Shown here in pieces: positions 25,219 through 36,026 of a stretch of DNA of 64,000 nt; positions within the stretch are counted from its first letter, which is position 1; every line of letters begins with the position of its first letter. The stretch lies in assembly GCA_022316685.1 (NCBI GenBank), contig JAKJHU010000023.1:2963192-3027191 (forward strand). The letters run 5' to 3'. The notes beneath the pieces were generated by a model. That model saw nothing but the letters and a program-made list of their open reading frames with translations. It made no database searches and was not told where the DNA came from. The stretch is from Progne subis subis (Eukaryota; Chordata; Aves; Passeriformes; Hirundinidae). Made by a program: the position numbers and the translations under genes.

Positions 25219-25290
25219 GGGAAAAAAAAAAACCAACAACAACAAAACAATCAAAAACCAAACAAATAAAAAAAACCCACAAAAAACTAA
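25219..25290. repeat. A-rich low-complexity tract
   Basis: About 70 bases of A with scattered C (AAC, AAAC, CCAAAC units), the complement-type version of the T/G tracts elsewhere in the window. No retroposed body is attached. Confidence 0.8.
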
Positions 25291-27564
25291 AATGAGTGAA
25301 TGATTTTGTTGCTCCACACTCCCTTTTCATCTGAGATGATAGTATTCCAATCATGCTGACTTTAATGATTTACGTTCCATTTCAGTACTCTGAGCTGTTC
25401 TAGGCTGTCACATGACACATCTGGGTAACTGTTGTATGGATAAATGGGCAGGGATATGGAATTGTTAGGAGAGCTTGTGTAACTTTACCATAAGAGATCA
25501 ATTGGTCAACAGTGATAGCTTGTCAGCTTTATTTTTAGTTTCATTCTGCTGTATACCTCCTTTTTTGCTTCACATTGCCTTTCAACCATCCATGGGGTTT
25601 ATGAATCTCTTGATCTTTTATACAAGTGAATGGCTGTTCATCAGAAGACAACTTGCCAGACCATGAAGCTATGGTTTTACTGACATAGCAGTCATTCAGA
25701 GCAGTGGCAGCATCATGCTGAGCTCAGCTTTAAATGTTTACTGCTTTAATTTTGCTTTGTTGTACTTTATAAGTCTGTCTGAACTGACAAAATGTCTTTC
25801 AGGTTCTGTTGTATCTTTCCTACTGAGTGAAGCAGCAGTCCCAAAGCTGTGGGATGTGTCACCCTGTAAATGAAGAAAAGTTCTATTAAAAAATAGGCAT
25901 TCTGATTTCTGAGTTGGGAAAGTTGTGCTTAGCTATATATAATCCTAAAATTTATTTTTGCTTGACAGTTGCAGGAAAAATAATCCTTGGGTTTTCTCAT
26001 GTATCATGTTTATACAGTGAGTGTGTGACTGAAGATGGACGTGAGGAAAAAAAATTGCTCTTGGCACTGTTACAACACTTCCGTTTCTTGTATTTTTGAG
26101 ATTTTAAGGACTTCCAGCTAGCAAGTCTTTGTGAGGGTGTCACAATTCCATAAAATAATTTGCCTGCCTTTTCTGCAAGAGCAATCCAGCATTTTAGCTG
26201 GATTGTTGTGGTTGGTAGTTGTGGGATGAGTTAATTGGTTTTGCTTTTTTGAACGGTTAAATAAATGCAAACTTAGTCTGCAACTCTGTATTTCTTTTCA
26301 GTATCGGAATTAATAGATTGTGATTTTTTTAATTACAGCCAATGTAATTTTCTACTGCAGGCAAGCACCTTTGAATTTAAGGTAACAGTAGTTCTGGAGG
26401 CTGTTCAAGGATTAGAGTTGGGATTACATGATTGCATCTGCAGCCAGGTCATATGCTGGGCATGTTTACAAGGCTGTAACTGATGCCTATTAAATAATAG
26501 GTATGTGTGGGATGGGATATTACAAACCACATTTTTGCATAGTTAATCCTTTTTGTGAAGCAACTAAGTTTGAATTTTTGTCTTCAGATGTTGTGTTTCT
26601 ATACAAGCTGATTTGCAGAAATACTGCTCTTCAACAGCTTTTCTGCTGTGTTTGCAGTCACTGTAGGAAGTCCCACAATAATTAAACACCTTAACATGTA
26701 CTTGAGTATTGAAATACAGAAGTGGAATTGGGATATGATGATGCAGTAATGGCTGGAATAATTTATTTGTTAAAATGACAGTAGTAGCTAAAACCCTAAA
26801 GATACTAATACTCAGTCTAATAAAGTGCTTTCTAAATATGTTCGAGCTAGTTAGTCTCTTGCCTTCTCATGTGTGGCTCTTGGCAAGCAGTATATGGACA
26901 GTATCTTGGCCTTTGGAAACATTTAACCAATGCCTCAGCGGAGATGTAGGGAGTGTAATCATTCTGGTGATAAGGAGCTGCTGCCTGTAATCAGTTGGTT
27001 TGTCACAGTTTTCAGAAGGAGTTTCTGTAGAGGATGATGTTAGTATTCCTTGCACAGTGAGCAAGTGATGGGGAGTTTGAAGCGCGGTTTCAGTTCTGCC
27101 CTGGTATCTGGTGGTAGCTTCAGGGCTCAGCTGACAGGCAGCTTTCTTGCAGCGTCACAGCATGGTCTTTGTCTAACTCCAGTATTGACAGCACTTGGTA
27201 AAATCCCCATCCTGATTTAGTATTGTTTATACAAGAAGAGCATTTGCTTTTGTTACAAATCTTCAGGTGAAAGTGTCTTCTTGTTATGGCTTTAACAGAT
27301 CAGATGACTGAGGTGTGCTGAAAAGAGGGAGGTGGTGTGGTGTTCTTGGTCCTGTATCCCTTTCCCCTTTTTACCTTTTCATCTTCCTTTACACAATGGT
27401 GTGATGTTAAGTGAGTATGCATTGTGCAGAGAAAGCTTGTTAAACTAGTAAAAAGTGTTTGATTTGATTTTTAAATAGTTTTATCAGGTCGAGTTTGTGC
27501 AGTTGAGTTGACTAAAGGTGTGAAGAATGGTGGTGAAAGCTGTTCAGTTTCATGTGAGTTGTAA

Positions 27565-27967
27565 CTACCAAGGAGACTGCAAGGGTGATGAGGGCACTGG
27601 GCTTGCTTAGCCTGGAGCAGACTGAGGGGAGACCTCACTGTAGTTACATTTTCCTCATGAGGGGAAGAGGAGGGGCAGGCAGTGATCTCTCTGTGACCAG
27701 TGACAGGACTGGAGGTACTGAAGTGAGTCAGGGGAGGTTTAGGTTTGGGATCAGGGAAGGGCTTTTCACCATGAGAGTGGCCGGGTTCTCTGAAGCAGGC
27801 TCCCCCGAGAAATGGTCACAGCACCAAGCCTGATAAAGTTCAAGAAGTGTTTGGACAGCCCTCTCAGGCATGGTACAATTCTTGGGGCTGTCCTGTGCAG
27901 ACAAGGTGCTGGACTTTGATATTCCTTGTGGGTTGCTTCTGACTCTAGTATATTTATGATTCTGTAA
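27565..27967 (+). mobile_element. CR1 LINE 3' fragment
   Basis: Starts within the end of the second frame ('gcttagcctggagcagactg'), continues through 'ggtttaggtttgggatcagg' and the 'gtttggacagccctctcagg' segment, and ends in 'atttatgattctgta'. An open frame of about 80 residues in it is a relic of the LINE protein's C-terminal region. Sense to TAB3. Confidence 0.85.
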
Positions 27968-28183
27968 ACTGATACTTTATTACTATGTTCTGCCCCTTGA
28001 TTATTTCCTCTTTCACTTCAATGGCCAACTATTGTTGTAAAACTCTTTAACAATTAAATTCAAATGATTAAGGCTTAAGAACCTGTCTTCCTGTTTTCTG
28101 GAAATTCACTCAGGAATTACTTAGTTGTTCTGTACATAGTAATTGTACTGTGCACATCAGTACATAATTTATACATTTTTTGA

Positions 28184-28221
28184 TAGTATTTATTGACATA
28201 ATTAGTATTTACTGACATAAT
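28184..28221. repeat. Two-copy tandem repeat, 19-bp period
   Basis: Two near-identical 19-bp units beginning TAGTATTTA(T/C)TGACATAAT, differing at about one base. A small replication-slippage duplication in intron 1. Confidence 0.75.
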
Positions 28222-31200
28222 TTAGTTTCAACTGGATCTTATTCCTGGTGATTTAAGTGTCTTCATTTTAATTGATTTAGTGCTTCAAAAATGACTGTAG
28301 CAGAATAGATTTCCTTTTTTACGTGTTTGAACAGACTTTGGGAGGATCAAGACTGTAGTAGTTCTGCTTTTTTATTTATTCTTTCAGAAAAGAGGCATTG
28401 GTTGATTGATGGAACTGTTGGTTGTTTTCTTAACTTATGATATACACAAATGGCTTAAGGAAAAGATTAAATGTAAAGATGCTCTTTTCATGTACATATT
28501 GTTTGGGCATCTAAAAGGTGTGAAAAAACAAATTATTGTATTTCTTTAGGACTTGTCATGGTTTGGATAACTCCTGAGATTCACTGAGTGGTTCCCAAGG
28601 CCTGGTCTGTGTGTTAACACAGCAGAACCAATTCTGTTTCAGTATGCTGAGGTTTTGCCATTAGAGCTGCCATGTATTTAGCACTGTTAATTTATTCCAT
28701 CCTCATGAGTTACTTTTCTTCTAGAGTTTGGATACCCTCAACTCCTTCCTGCTAGCTACAGATGAAGCATCTTGTTTTCATTTTGATTTTGAGTTGGTGT
28801 TTGATGCATTGAACTTTCAGTAATTACGAGGCTGGTCATGTAAGGCGCCTCAGTGTGTCCCTTAGCCTGTGAATGCTGTGGAAGAAAGTCTTTGAAGGAT
28901 TGCTTTCCTAGTGTGTTGTGGCTCAGCAGGAGTTCTTGTCTAAGCATCTCAGCTGTGTAGCCTTTGCTGTAAGCCCTTGGCTCTCTGAATAACTCACTTC
29001 TCTGCCTGCCATGTGCTGTGGAACAACATGGGAAGTGGGTATTGTATTCCAGCCAGTTTGTGCCTGCTTAGAGTGGAAAATGTGCAGTCAGTTGTAGTCA
29101 GGTCAAGTAGAATAAACTGAACAAAATGCTGGACAATAGGTAGGACAAAAGACTGGGCTTGTACGTAATGACAGTAGTAAAATTTGTGGTTATTGGCTTG
29201 GGGTGGGGGTGGGGGGGCGCACAGGAAACACCAACAAATTTCCACAGTAGATTGAATATGTAATTCAAGGACTTCAGAATGTGTGTTTGTTCATGATTTT
29301 CAACAGTTATTTTGGGTTTCTTATAGACTTTTTAAGGCTATTTGTGTAATTGTAAAGGCTGGAAGCTTCGACTCCTCAAAATAAAAATGGAACTTTGTTA
29401 CCCATTGTGTTTAGAAGTCTGATAAAATTTATAGTTGTCCAGTTACTTTATTATACCTCTACTAACCACACATATTTGAGAAATGTAAAAAAACCCACTT
29501 CTATTATCTTAAAACTGTAGTAGAAAAGCATTGAATGTATTGATAATGGATCTTCAATCCACATGTTAGATTTACACAGTCACCCATGTTACATTTAAAC
29601 TTTTATTTGAACAGAGAAGTGATGCAAAGGTTGTTGCCTGTGCAGTTGAAATTCTTACAGTTATTAACTTCTGTTTCAGATACCATCATTTGTTATTCTG
29701 CAGAGGTTTTAACTGCAATTTATTCTGGTAGGGTATTCCTTCATTACTGCGTCTCAGCCTTTGCCTCCTAGGATAAGAAGAGTGGTCTAGAAACACATTG
29801 AGCTTAATTGCTGTCAGGTTTCTTTTGAGTATTCTTGTGATGCTCTGCCTTTCAGAGTATGATGTTTGTTCATAATTTTTTTAAAAATTAGTTCATGAAA
29901 GATCCCCTATTGTGACTGTAGGAATAGGAATTTTCTGGTGCAAGCTGGTGGAAGCTCCACTTCCTTTAAGAAGAAGCACTGCAGTGGACAGCATGCATTA
30001 TGACCTACCATATAAGTTTATTGCGGTATTTCTTAAGTCACAGCAAGATAATTCATGTATCTCACTGTTCTTTAGACTTGTCTCATTTATCTTGAAAAAG
30101 CATGTGATGTGGCAGGTGTCACACTGGGTACTAGAATGTGTAAGATGGGACAGAGAAGACCCTTTCTGTTGAATTAAATGAAAAGCTGACTGGAATACCT
30201 GCGCCCACAGCTGCGCCAAGGTCAAGATAAGCATGATTTAAACTTGGGACTTTGGGTAGCTAATACATTATTAAACACCAGCTCTGCTGGTATCTGATTT
30301 TCATTTCCTTTTGGAACACAGCAGTGCATTTTCTGCAGTTAAGGATTCCACTGAGCAGTATTGTTGGAAAGGCTTTGGAAGCCTAGCAGCGATAGATGTG
30401 TAACAGGGGCTGTGTCATGCGCCACCTCATGCAAAGTTTTTGTGAATCTTCACTTTGACATCAGCTGCCCTTTAGTTACTGCTGTGATCATGAACCACAA
30501 GCGCAAAAAGTGTTTGTTGACTCAGACTGTATTTGCCTTCCAGTACTCCTTGGGTATTGAAGTTCAGATAGAATCTTTTTGTTGTTGAATACAAGAATTT
30601 TGAAGTGGAAAGAGGTTTAGGGCTTTATTTGGTCTGGTTTTTGTCACTCATGTTAGTATGAATATAACAGGTACTTTACAAAAATTTTACCTAGATGCTT
30701 ATCTAATCCTGGATAGAGCTCGTTAAATTCTGTTTAATTCTTGTTCAGTTTCACAAAAATTGCTTCTGACTTCTTGGATTTATAGTGATGTAAAGACAAA
30801 AGAGTTTGAACCCTATTAATAGAGGAGTATATTTTGGATAATTATGCTACTTAGTTTTCCAGCCTATTATTTCCAGCATGTTGTAAGTAAGGCATCTGTA
30901 CTTGCTGATAACTTCAGACTTTTCTGCAGACTGTTCAGAATTTCACTGGGGGTAAATATATATCAGTTCTATTTTATGCAGGTCACACTAATTAAGGTTA
31001 CACATGGTACCACAGTGGGGCTGAGTAAAAACCTGAACTAGCACATTCCAGTGCAATGCCATATAGACATACCTGTGGTATCCAAAGTGTTTTAATATTA
31101 CTATTTGAGACATGGTTATTCCCACTCTTATGTTTAAGCTATTGTCTCTCTTGGTAGCTAAAATGCATTGCTTCCTACACAAGCAGTTTGGGAAGGATGA

Positions 31201-31240
31201 AAAGTTGTGATGGTTTAAAAGAATGTCTTCTTTCTTACAG

Positions 31241-31327
31241 AAAATGCCAGAAGCCTCAGAAGACCACAACCATTGGAAGGCCTGTTGACTTCCATTTTCT
31301 GGTAATCTGGAACATCCTCCATCTGGC
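31241..31327 (+). other. TAB3: 5'UTR part of the start-codon exon, with a 14-codon upstream ORF
   Basis: The exon begins after a strong acceptor (pyrimidine-rich stretch then TTACAG ending at 31240). Within it an ATG at 31244 opens a 14-residue frame that ends at TGA 31286-31288, 39 bases before the TAB3 start. It lies in the same frame as the main start but is separated from it by that stop, so it cannot extend the protein. It could reduce initiation at the main ATG. Confidence 0.75.
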
Positions 31328-31429
31328 ATGGCTCAGGGCAGCCAGCAGCTTGACGTGCAGGTACTCCATGATCTCCGGCAGCGTTTCCCTGAGATACCTG
31401 AGGGGGTGGTATCTCAGTGCATGCTTCAG
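31328..31429 (+). CDS. TAB3: TAB3 coding exon 1: start codon and first half of the CUE domain
   Basis: TAB3 is an adaptor that links K63-linked polyubiquitin to the kinase TAK1 (MAP3K7) in cytosolic IL-1, TNF and Toll-like receptor signalling upstream of NF-kB and MAP kinases. This exon encodes 34 residues beginning [20 protein letters not shown], with [15 protein letters not shown] following. This is the N-terminal CUE domain (about residues 8-51), completed in the next exon. The start ATG at 31328 has G at -3 and G at +4. The exon ends in phase 0 after CAG with donor GTATGG. The near identity to TAB3, rather than the paralogue TAB2 (which reads FPEVPEVVVSRCMLQ here), makes the call firm. 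Confidence 0.97.
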
Positions 31430-34355
31430 GTATGGTGAGGAGTCTGTGTATTTTATTTTGGCATGATCTATGAGTTTAGTATGAAAACCCTTTTTACCAG
31501 TACATGTGGACCATAGATTTTCATTCTCCTAGTTTTATTTTAAAAGGTTGGAAGATTCCATTACTCACATTTCTCTCTTGTCTTTTAGATACAGAAATGT
31601 TGTCATTCTTCACTTAGGCTTGTGGAGGTTATTTTGCACTGATGTTTTTTCATAGTGTGACCTGTGACTGTACCCCCATGGGTAATAAAGAAAGTGGCTA
31701 ATGAGATGTGAATTGATGATGGCTACATAAGTAACATACATACTGGAGGAGGTTTTACCAAACAGTCACTCATCCTTCCAAGATAAGGAGCTGGACTTAG
31801 CTAGCAGTCTGACAGTTTTCCCTCTTTGTGGTGTCTTTTTCCCATGGCTCTCCAGAGGTTTAGTTATACTTTTCTCTTTCTAGGCCAGGTGGTGGTTCTT
31901 TTCCCTACACTCCCTTTCCATTTTATCCTTCTGCCTTCATCTAATATCAGAAAATGGAAGTCATAGTAAGTTACCACATGTAATAAGTAGTGGTCATTTG
32001 GGAATACCTTCAGTTAATGGGGAGATTCAGTAATGGAATAGAAACATGCAAGATCTAGTTTGGCTTTGTGTGGCAATGGCTGAGGTTGGAAAGCTGTACT
32101 TGCATCCTGCCTGTCCCTGGCAGATGAGTAGGTTTACTTAGAACAGGGGTTGTAATTTTTGCATTTTGTCTTTTAAACCATAAAATTAAAATTAATTGCT
32201 TTCAGACAAATGTAAAGCAGGGGAAGTCCTTCAGTTAAAAGCTTTACTTATCCTGACAGTCATATCTCTGTACTGTTAAGTACACAATCCTTTTGATGGA
32301 CTGTTTTTGTCATGGACATTTTTAAACTGATAAAATTAAAGAACCCCTAATGCTACAGAAGCATATGGTGTTCTGTATCTATAATATGGCATTCTGCATA
32401 GCTAGTTAACTTTGCACAGCAAATACTTATGGTTTTAGATTTTGTTTCCAAATCCACTTTATATTTAAAGATGTGTGAGCTGATTTCCAATAACCATTTG
32501 CAATAAATGCTCTAGATTTAAATCAGTTTGGAGTTTTATACCTGTCAAAAACTAAAGGTCCTTTGAAATGACAAATATATTTCACACCCTGATGAAATCA
32601 GATCAGCTTGTCCTATACATGTTCTCTTTACCTGACCAAGTGACCTAAGGAAGCTGAAGGCTCTGTTCATGAAGTTCTGTTTAGATGGCAAGTGGCTGAT
32701 GGTAGTGATTATCTTTTTTGAGACTGCTGTCTTGGCATTGTGGTGCTGGTTGTTATTACAAGGTCTGGGTCCCACCTATTCTGGTCTTAAATTTTTAGTG
32801 ATCTCTCTGGATATTCCCAGTGACCACTGATATCTAGAATGAGAGCTCAGCATGAAGGGAGGATGTCGGGAGAAGTATCCCTAGAGTGAGAGCTGTTCCT
32901 ATTTAAGTGCTGGACTCTTCTGTCATATTTAGTAGTAATTCTTCATATGGGAAGATACAGAATATGAGAGTTCATCTGATAGTGAAATCATATGAAATTT
33001 TGGGGAAATCATTTTCACTCTGGTATAAAGACTGACTAGATATCAGTCCATCAGAAAAGAAATATAACATGACTTTACAGCCAGTGGAGGTTGAAAATTG
33101 TATTGCAAGGCAATATGTGTATATATGTAATATATGCATACAGAATTATATAGTGATAGTGTTTAAACTAGAAGTGCAGCCATTATTTACGTATGTTCCT
33201 TAGAATGGTAATTTTAGCATGCTGAGGAAGGCAGGGGTGTACTGTGCTTATATAAGTATGTACATACTTGCCATGGAAGGAGGTGCTCTCTGTCACAGAA
33301 GGTGCCAGTCTTGGGTCATGTTTAACAAAGTTAGGGTGCTAAGGGTCAGATTTAGTTGAACTTAAAGTGATTTTTTTTTTTCTTTAGCTGATATTTAAAT
33401 TAAAATCTAAAGCACAGCTGATGGAGACTGTTACATGATAAAGTGACGAGAAAAAGAAATCTACCATCTGGAACGGTTTCTAGTGATTTTACTCATTTGG
33501 AAAAGCTATCATTTGTGTTGTTCTTTTAACAGACTACATTAAGTTAAAATGAGTGGAGATGGCAAGAAGGGAAAAGGAATTCCCCATTATATTTCTTATT
33601 TGATTAATAATTTATTTTCTTTATTGTTTCAACTGCCAGCACTACAGAACAAATCAAACATTTAAAAGAGTTACTTGGTTTCTCATTGATGTATGAATAA
33701 GCCATTTTTAGCCTTAAGCTTGAAATTCTTAAAGGTAGTTTAAATTTGGTTGGAATTGTAATGTTCTTTATGGAATCCCCAGTACTTCTTCAAGTAATAC
33801 TTTGACTTCATTGTTAAGGTACTAAATACTGTTCTGCCAATAAAAGCTGGTTTAAGATGTTGGGTTTTTAAACTTCCAGGTGAAGAGAAATGGTCAGGTA
33901 AACAGTAAATTGAAAGTGAAAGCAGTAAACACTCAGATAAACATTGAAATGTTATCTGTATTTTTGTTTTCCTTTTCCAGAGTTTGCAATTTTGATCTAT
34001 TTTAATTTGATTAGTGTTGTTACTAGAAGTAGTTAATTGTAAAGTCTTGTTCCTTGAAGAACACGCAGAGTTGTAACCATTGGTTTCCCAAAACTGGACT
34101 TGTTTGTTTTTTTTTAATATGTCATAGTGCAGCTGGTGTTACCAGAGCATTTTGCCAGATGCAATGTTGAGCTATGTATTACTTGCATACCATGTAGCAA
34201 GTATCATCTTTTTTTTCACAAAACCTGCGTATGAAATGTCACCCCTAGTTGTGTCCAGACTGGGCCTGGTTGTGGCCTCAGCTGAATGTTGAACACAGAG
34301 TGGTGGCTCTTTCCTGTGCTCTGTGACAGTAATAAGTGTCTGTTCTTGCTCCTAG
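31430..34355 (+). other. TAB3: TAB3 intron after the start-codon exon
   Basis: About 2.9 kb of AT-rich sequence without transposons I can recognise. Its 3' end carries the first copy of a 48-bp direct repeat (34237-34284) and a pyrimidine-rich acceptor ending TTGCTCCTAG at 34355. Confidence 0.85.
34237..34284 (+). repeat. 48-bp direct repeat, copy 1 (upstream of the large exon)
   Basis: Identical base for base to 35979-36026. It begins TGTCACCCCTAG and ends GTGGCCTCAGCTG, lies 71 bases upstream of the acceptor of the large TAB3 exon, and matches no avian transposon end that I recognise. Confidence 0.95.
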
Positions 34356-35806
34356 AACAACAACAACCTTCGATGCCTGTTGTCGAGCCCTGGCACAGGA
34401 GAGCAGCAAGTATCTGTATATGGAGTACCACAGCCCTGATGACACCAGAATGAATAGAAATAGCCTTTTGCACATTAATCTGGGTATTCATCCTCATACC
34501 AGCTATCATGCGGGGGATGGAGCTCAACTTAATGGTGGTCGTACACTGGTACACAGCTCAAGCGATGGACACATTGACCCGCAGCGCACAGCAGGTAAAC
34601 AGCTGATTTGCTTAGTGCAAGAACCACATTCTGCTCCCGCTGTTGTGGCAGCTTCTCCTAGTTACAATCCATTTTTCATGAATGACCAGAATAGAAATGC
34701 AGCTACTCCTCCTCCACAGCCACCTCCACAGCCATCTTCCATACAACCAGGAATGAACACGTCTGCTATGCAAGGCCCTCCCACGTATATGCACATACCT
34801 CGGTACAGTACAAATCCCATTACTGTTACAGTATCACAAAACCTCCCCTCTGGACAGAGCGTACCCAGAGCTCTACAAATTCTTCCACAGATTCCAAGCA
34901 ATCTTTATGGGACTCCTGGCTCTATTTATATTAGACAAACATCTCAAAGTTCTTCAGGACGACAAACTCCTCAGAATACACAGTGGCATTCATCGCCACA
35001 GGGCCCAGTTCCACATTATACTCCTCGTCCTCTACCTGTATATCCACATCAACAGAACTATCAACCTTCTCAGTATTCTCCAAAACAAGCCCAGATCCCT
35101 CAATCAGCTTTTCGATCACCACCGGCATCCCAATGTCCCTCTCCCTTCGGCTCTCCTCAACACCAAGTTCAGCCTCCTCAGTTGAGTCACCAGAGTTCAC
35201 ATGTTTTCATGCCTCCTAGTCCTTCCACTGTCCCACCCCATCCATATCAGCAGGCATCCCAGACTTTTCAAAAGCAAGGTGGTCACTCTGTATCTTACCT
35301 TCCTCCTTTTGCTGGACCTAGTTTATCCAAAGGTTCCATGAATAAAATAGAAATTACAGTTGAGCCACCGCAAAGACCTGGGACCGCAATGAACAGAAGT
35401 CCTTCACCAATAAGTAATCAACCATCTCAACGAAACCAGCACCCGCTGTATACAGCCACTACTCCTCCTTCAAGCTCTCCATCCAGAGGTATGTCGGGAC
35501 AACCCAAACCTCCATTTAGTGTTAATCCGGTATATATTACCTACACTCAACCAACTGGACCTGCAGGTGCACCAACACAGTCTCCTCGGGTAATGGTATC
35601 TCAGCCAAACCCAACCATTTTTAAAATCACAGTAGGTCGAGCACCGACTGAGAATCTTTTAAATTTAGTGGACCAAGAAGAGCGTTCTGCAGCACCGGAA
35701 CCTATTCAGCCTATTTCTGTAATCCCAGGATCTGGAGGAGAAAAAGGAAGCCATAAGTATCAGAGAAGTTCTAGTTCTGGATCAGACGACTATGCTTACA
35801 CCCAAG
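34356..35806 (+). CDS. TAB3: TAB3 large central coding exon, with an apparent one-base frameshift at 34371
   Basis: Encodes 483 residues (about 35-517): the rest of the CUE domain (NNNNL, then DACCRALAQESSKYLYMEY), then a long low-complexity region rich in Pro, Ser, Gln and Tyr (for example TPPPQPPPQPSSIQP), and near its end KYQRSSSSGSDDYAYTQ, a serine cluster that in mammals includes reported p38-pathway phosphorylation. The exon starts after TAG at 34355 and ends CAAG before GTAAAT (phase 1). Odd: the expected codons AAC AAC AAC AAC CTT GAT appear with one extra C between CTT and GAT (34371). Exon length is 1451, whereas 1450 is needed to fit the frames of both neighbours. From 34372 on the frame is open to the donor, with no other lesion. 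I read the extra base as an assembly error more probably than a true mutation, because everything downstream is intact. Confidence 0.95.
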
Positions 35807-35978
35807 GTAAATGTTTCACCCTGCAAATTGTGGTGGTGTAAAATGCATTTTCAGCTTGAATTTGCTACTTAGTGAGAATTTTTGAACCTGTACAGAGAAA
35901 CATAAAAATGGTGTCAAAACTGACCTGTTTTTCTGATTTTTTTTTTTTTTTTTGATACTGCCAAATTTCAGTCTAATT

Positions 35979-36026
35979 TGTCACCCCTAGTTGTGTCCAG
36001 ACTGGGCCTGGTTGTGGCCTCAGCTG
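35979..36026 (+). repeat. 48-bp direct repeat, copy 2 (downstream of the large exon)
   Basis: Exact duplicate of 34237-34284, placed 172 bases after the donor of the large exon and shortly after a T17-type tract. The bases just after it repeat part of its own end (TGTGGCCTCAGC then TGTGGCCTCTCAGC), which may mark a junction. Confidence 0.95.

Larger units (their letters stand above)
5304..31240 (+). other. TAB3: Putative TAB3 intron 1 (about 26 kb)
   Basis: No coding exon with family signatures is visible. Content is AT-rich unique DNA, homopolymers, sense CR1 fragments near 19.9, 23.7, 24.3 and 27.6 kb, and an antisense solo LTR at 16.3-17.0 kb. A large first intron with a far-downstream start codon fits what is known of mammalian TAB3. 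Enhancers or further leader exons could be present but are not readable. Confidence 0.6.

Noticed and set aside
28554..29267. Possible second LTR: TGTCATGG start, TTCA end, AGGACT on both sides
   Set aside because: The interior does not resemble an LTR (no polyadenylation region, AT-rich unique texture), the ends are not TGT...ACA, and a 6-base match is expected by chance when searching about 1 kb.
34336..34355. ATG at 34336 as an alternative TAB3 start in frame with the large exon
   Set aside because: It lies in the intron, upstream of a conserved acceptor. The 20-base lead-in encodes residues absent from TAB3, and the true start exon with half the CUE domain is present at 31328.
34216..34554. 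Minus-strand open frames over the start of the large TAB3 exon
   Set aside because: Antisense shadows of a conserved coding exon; no family signature and they span the intron boundary.
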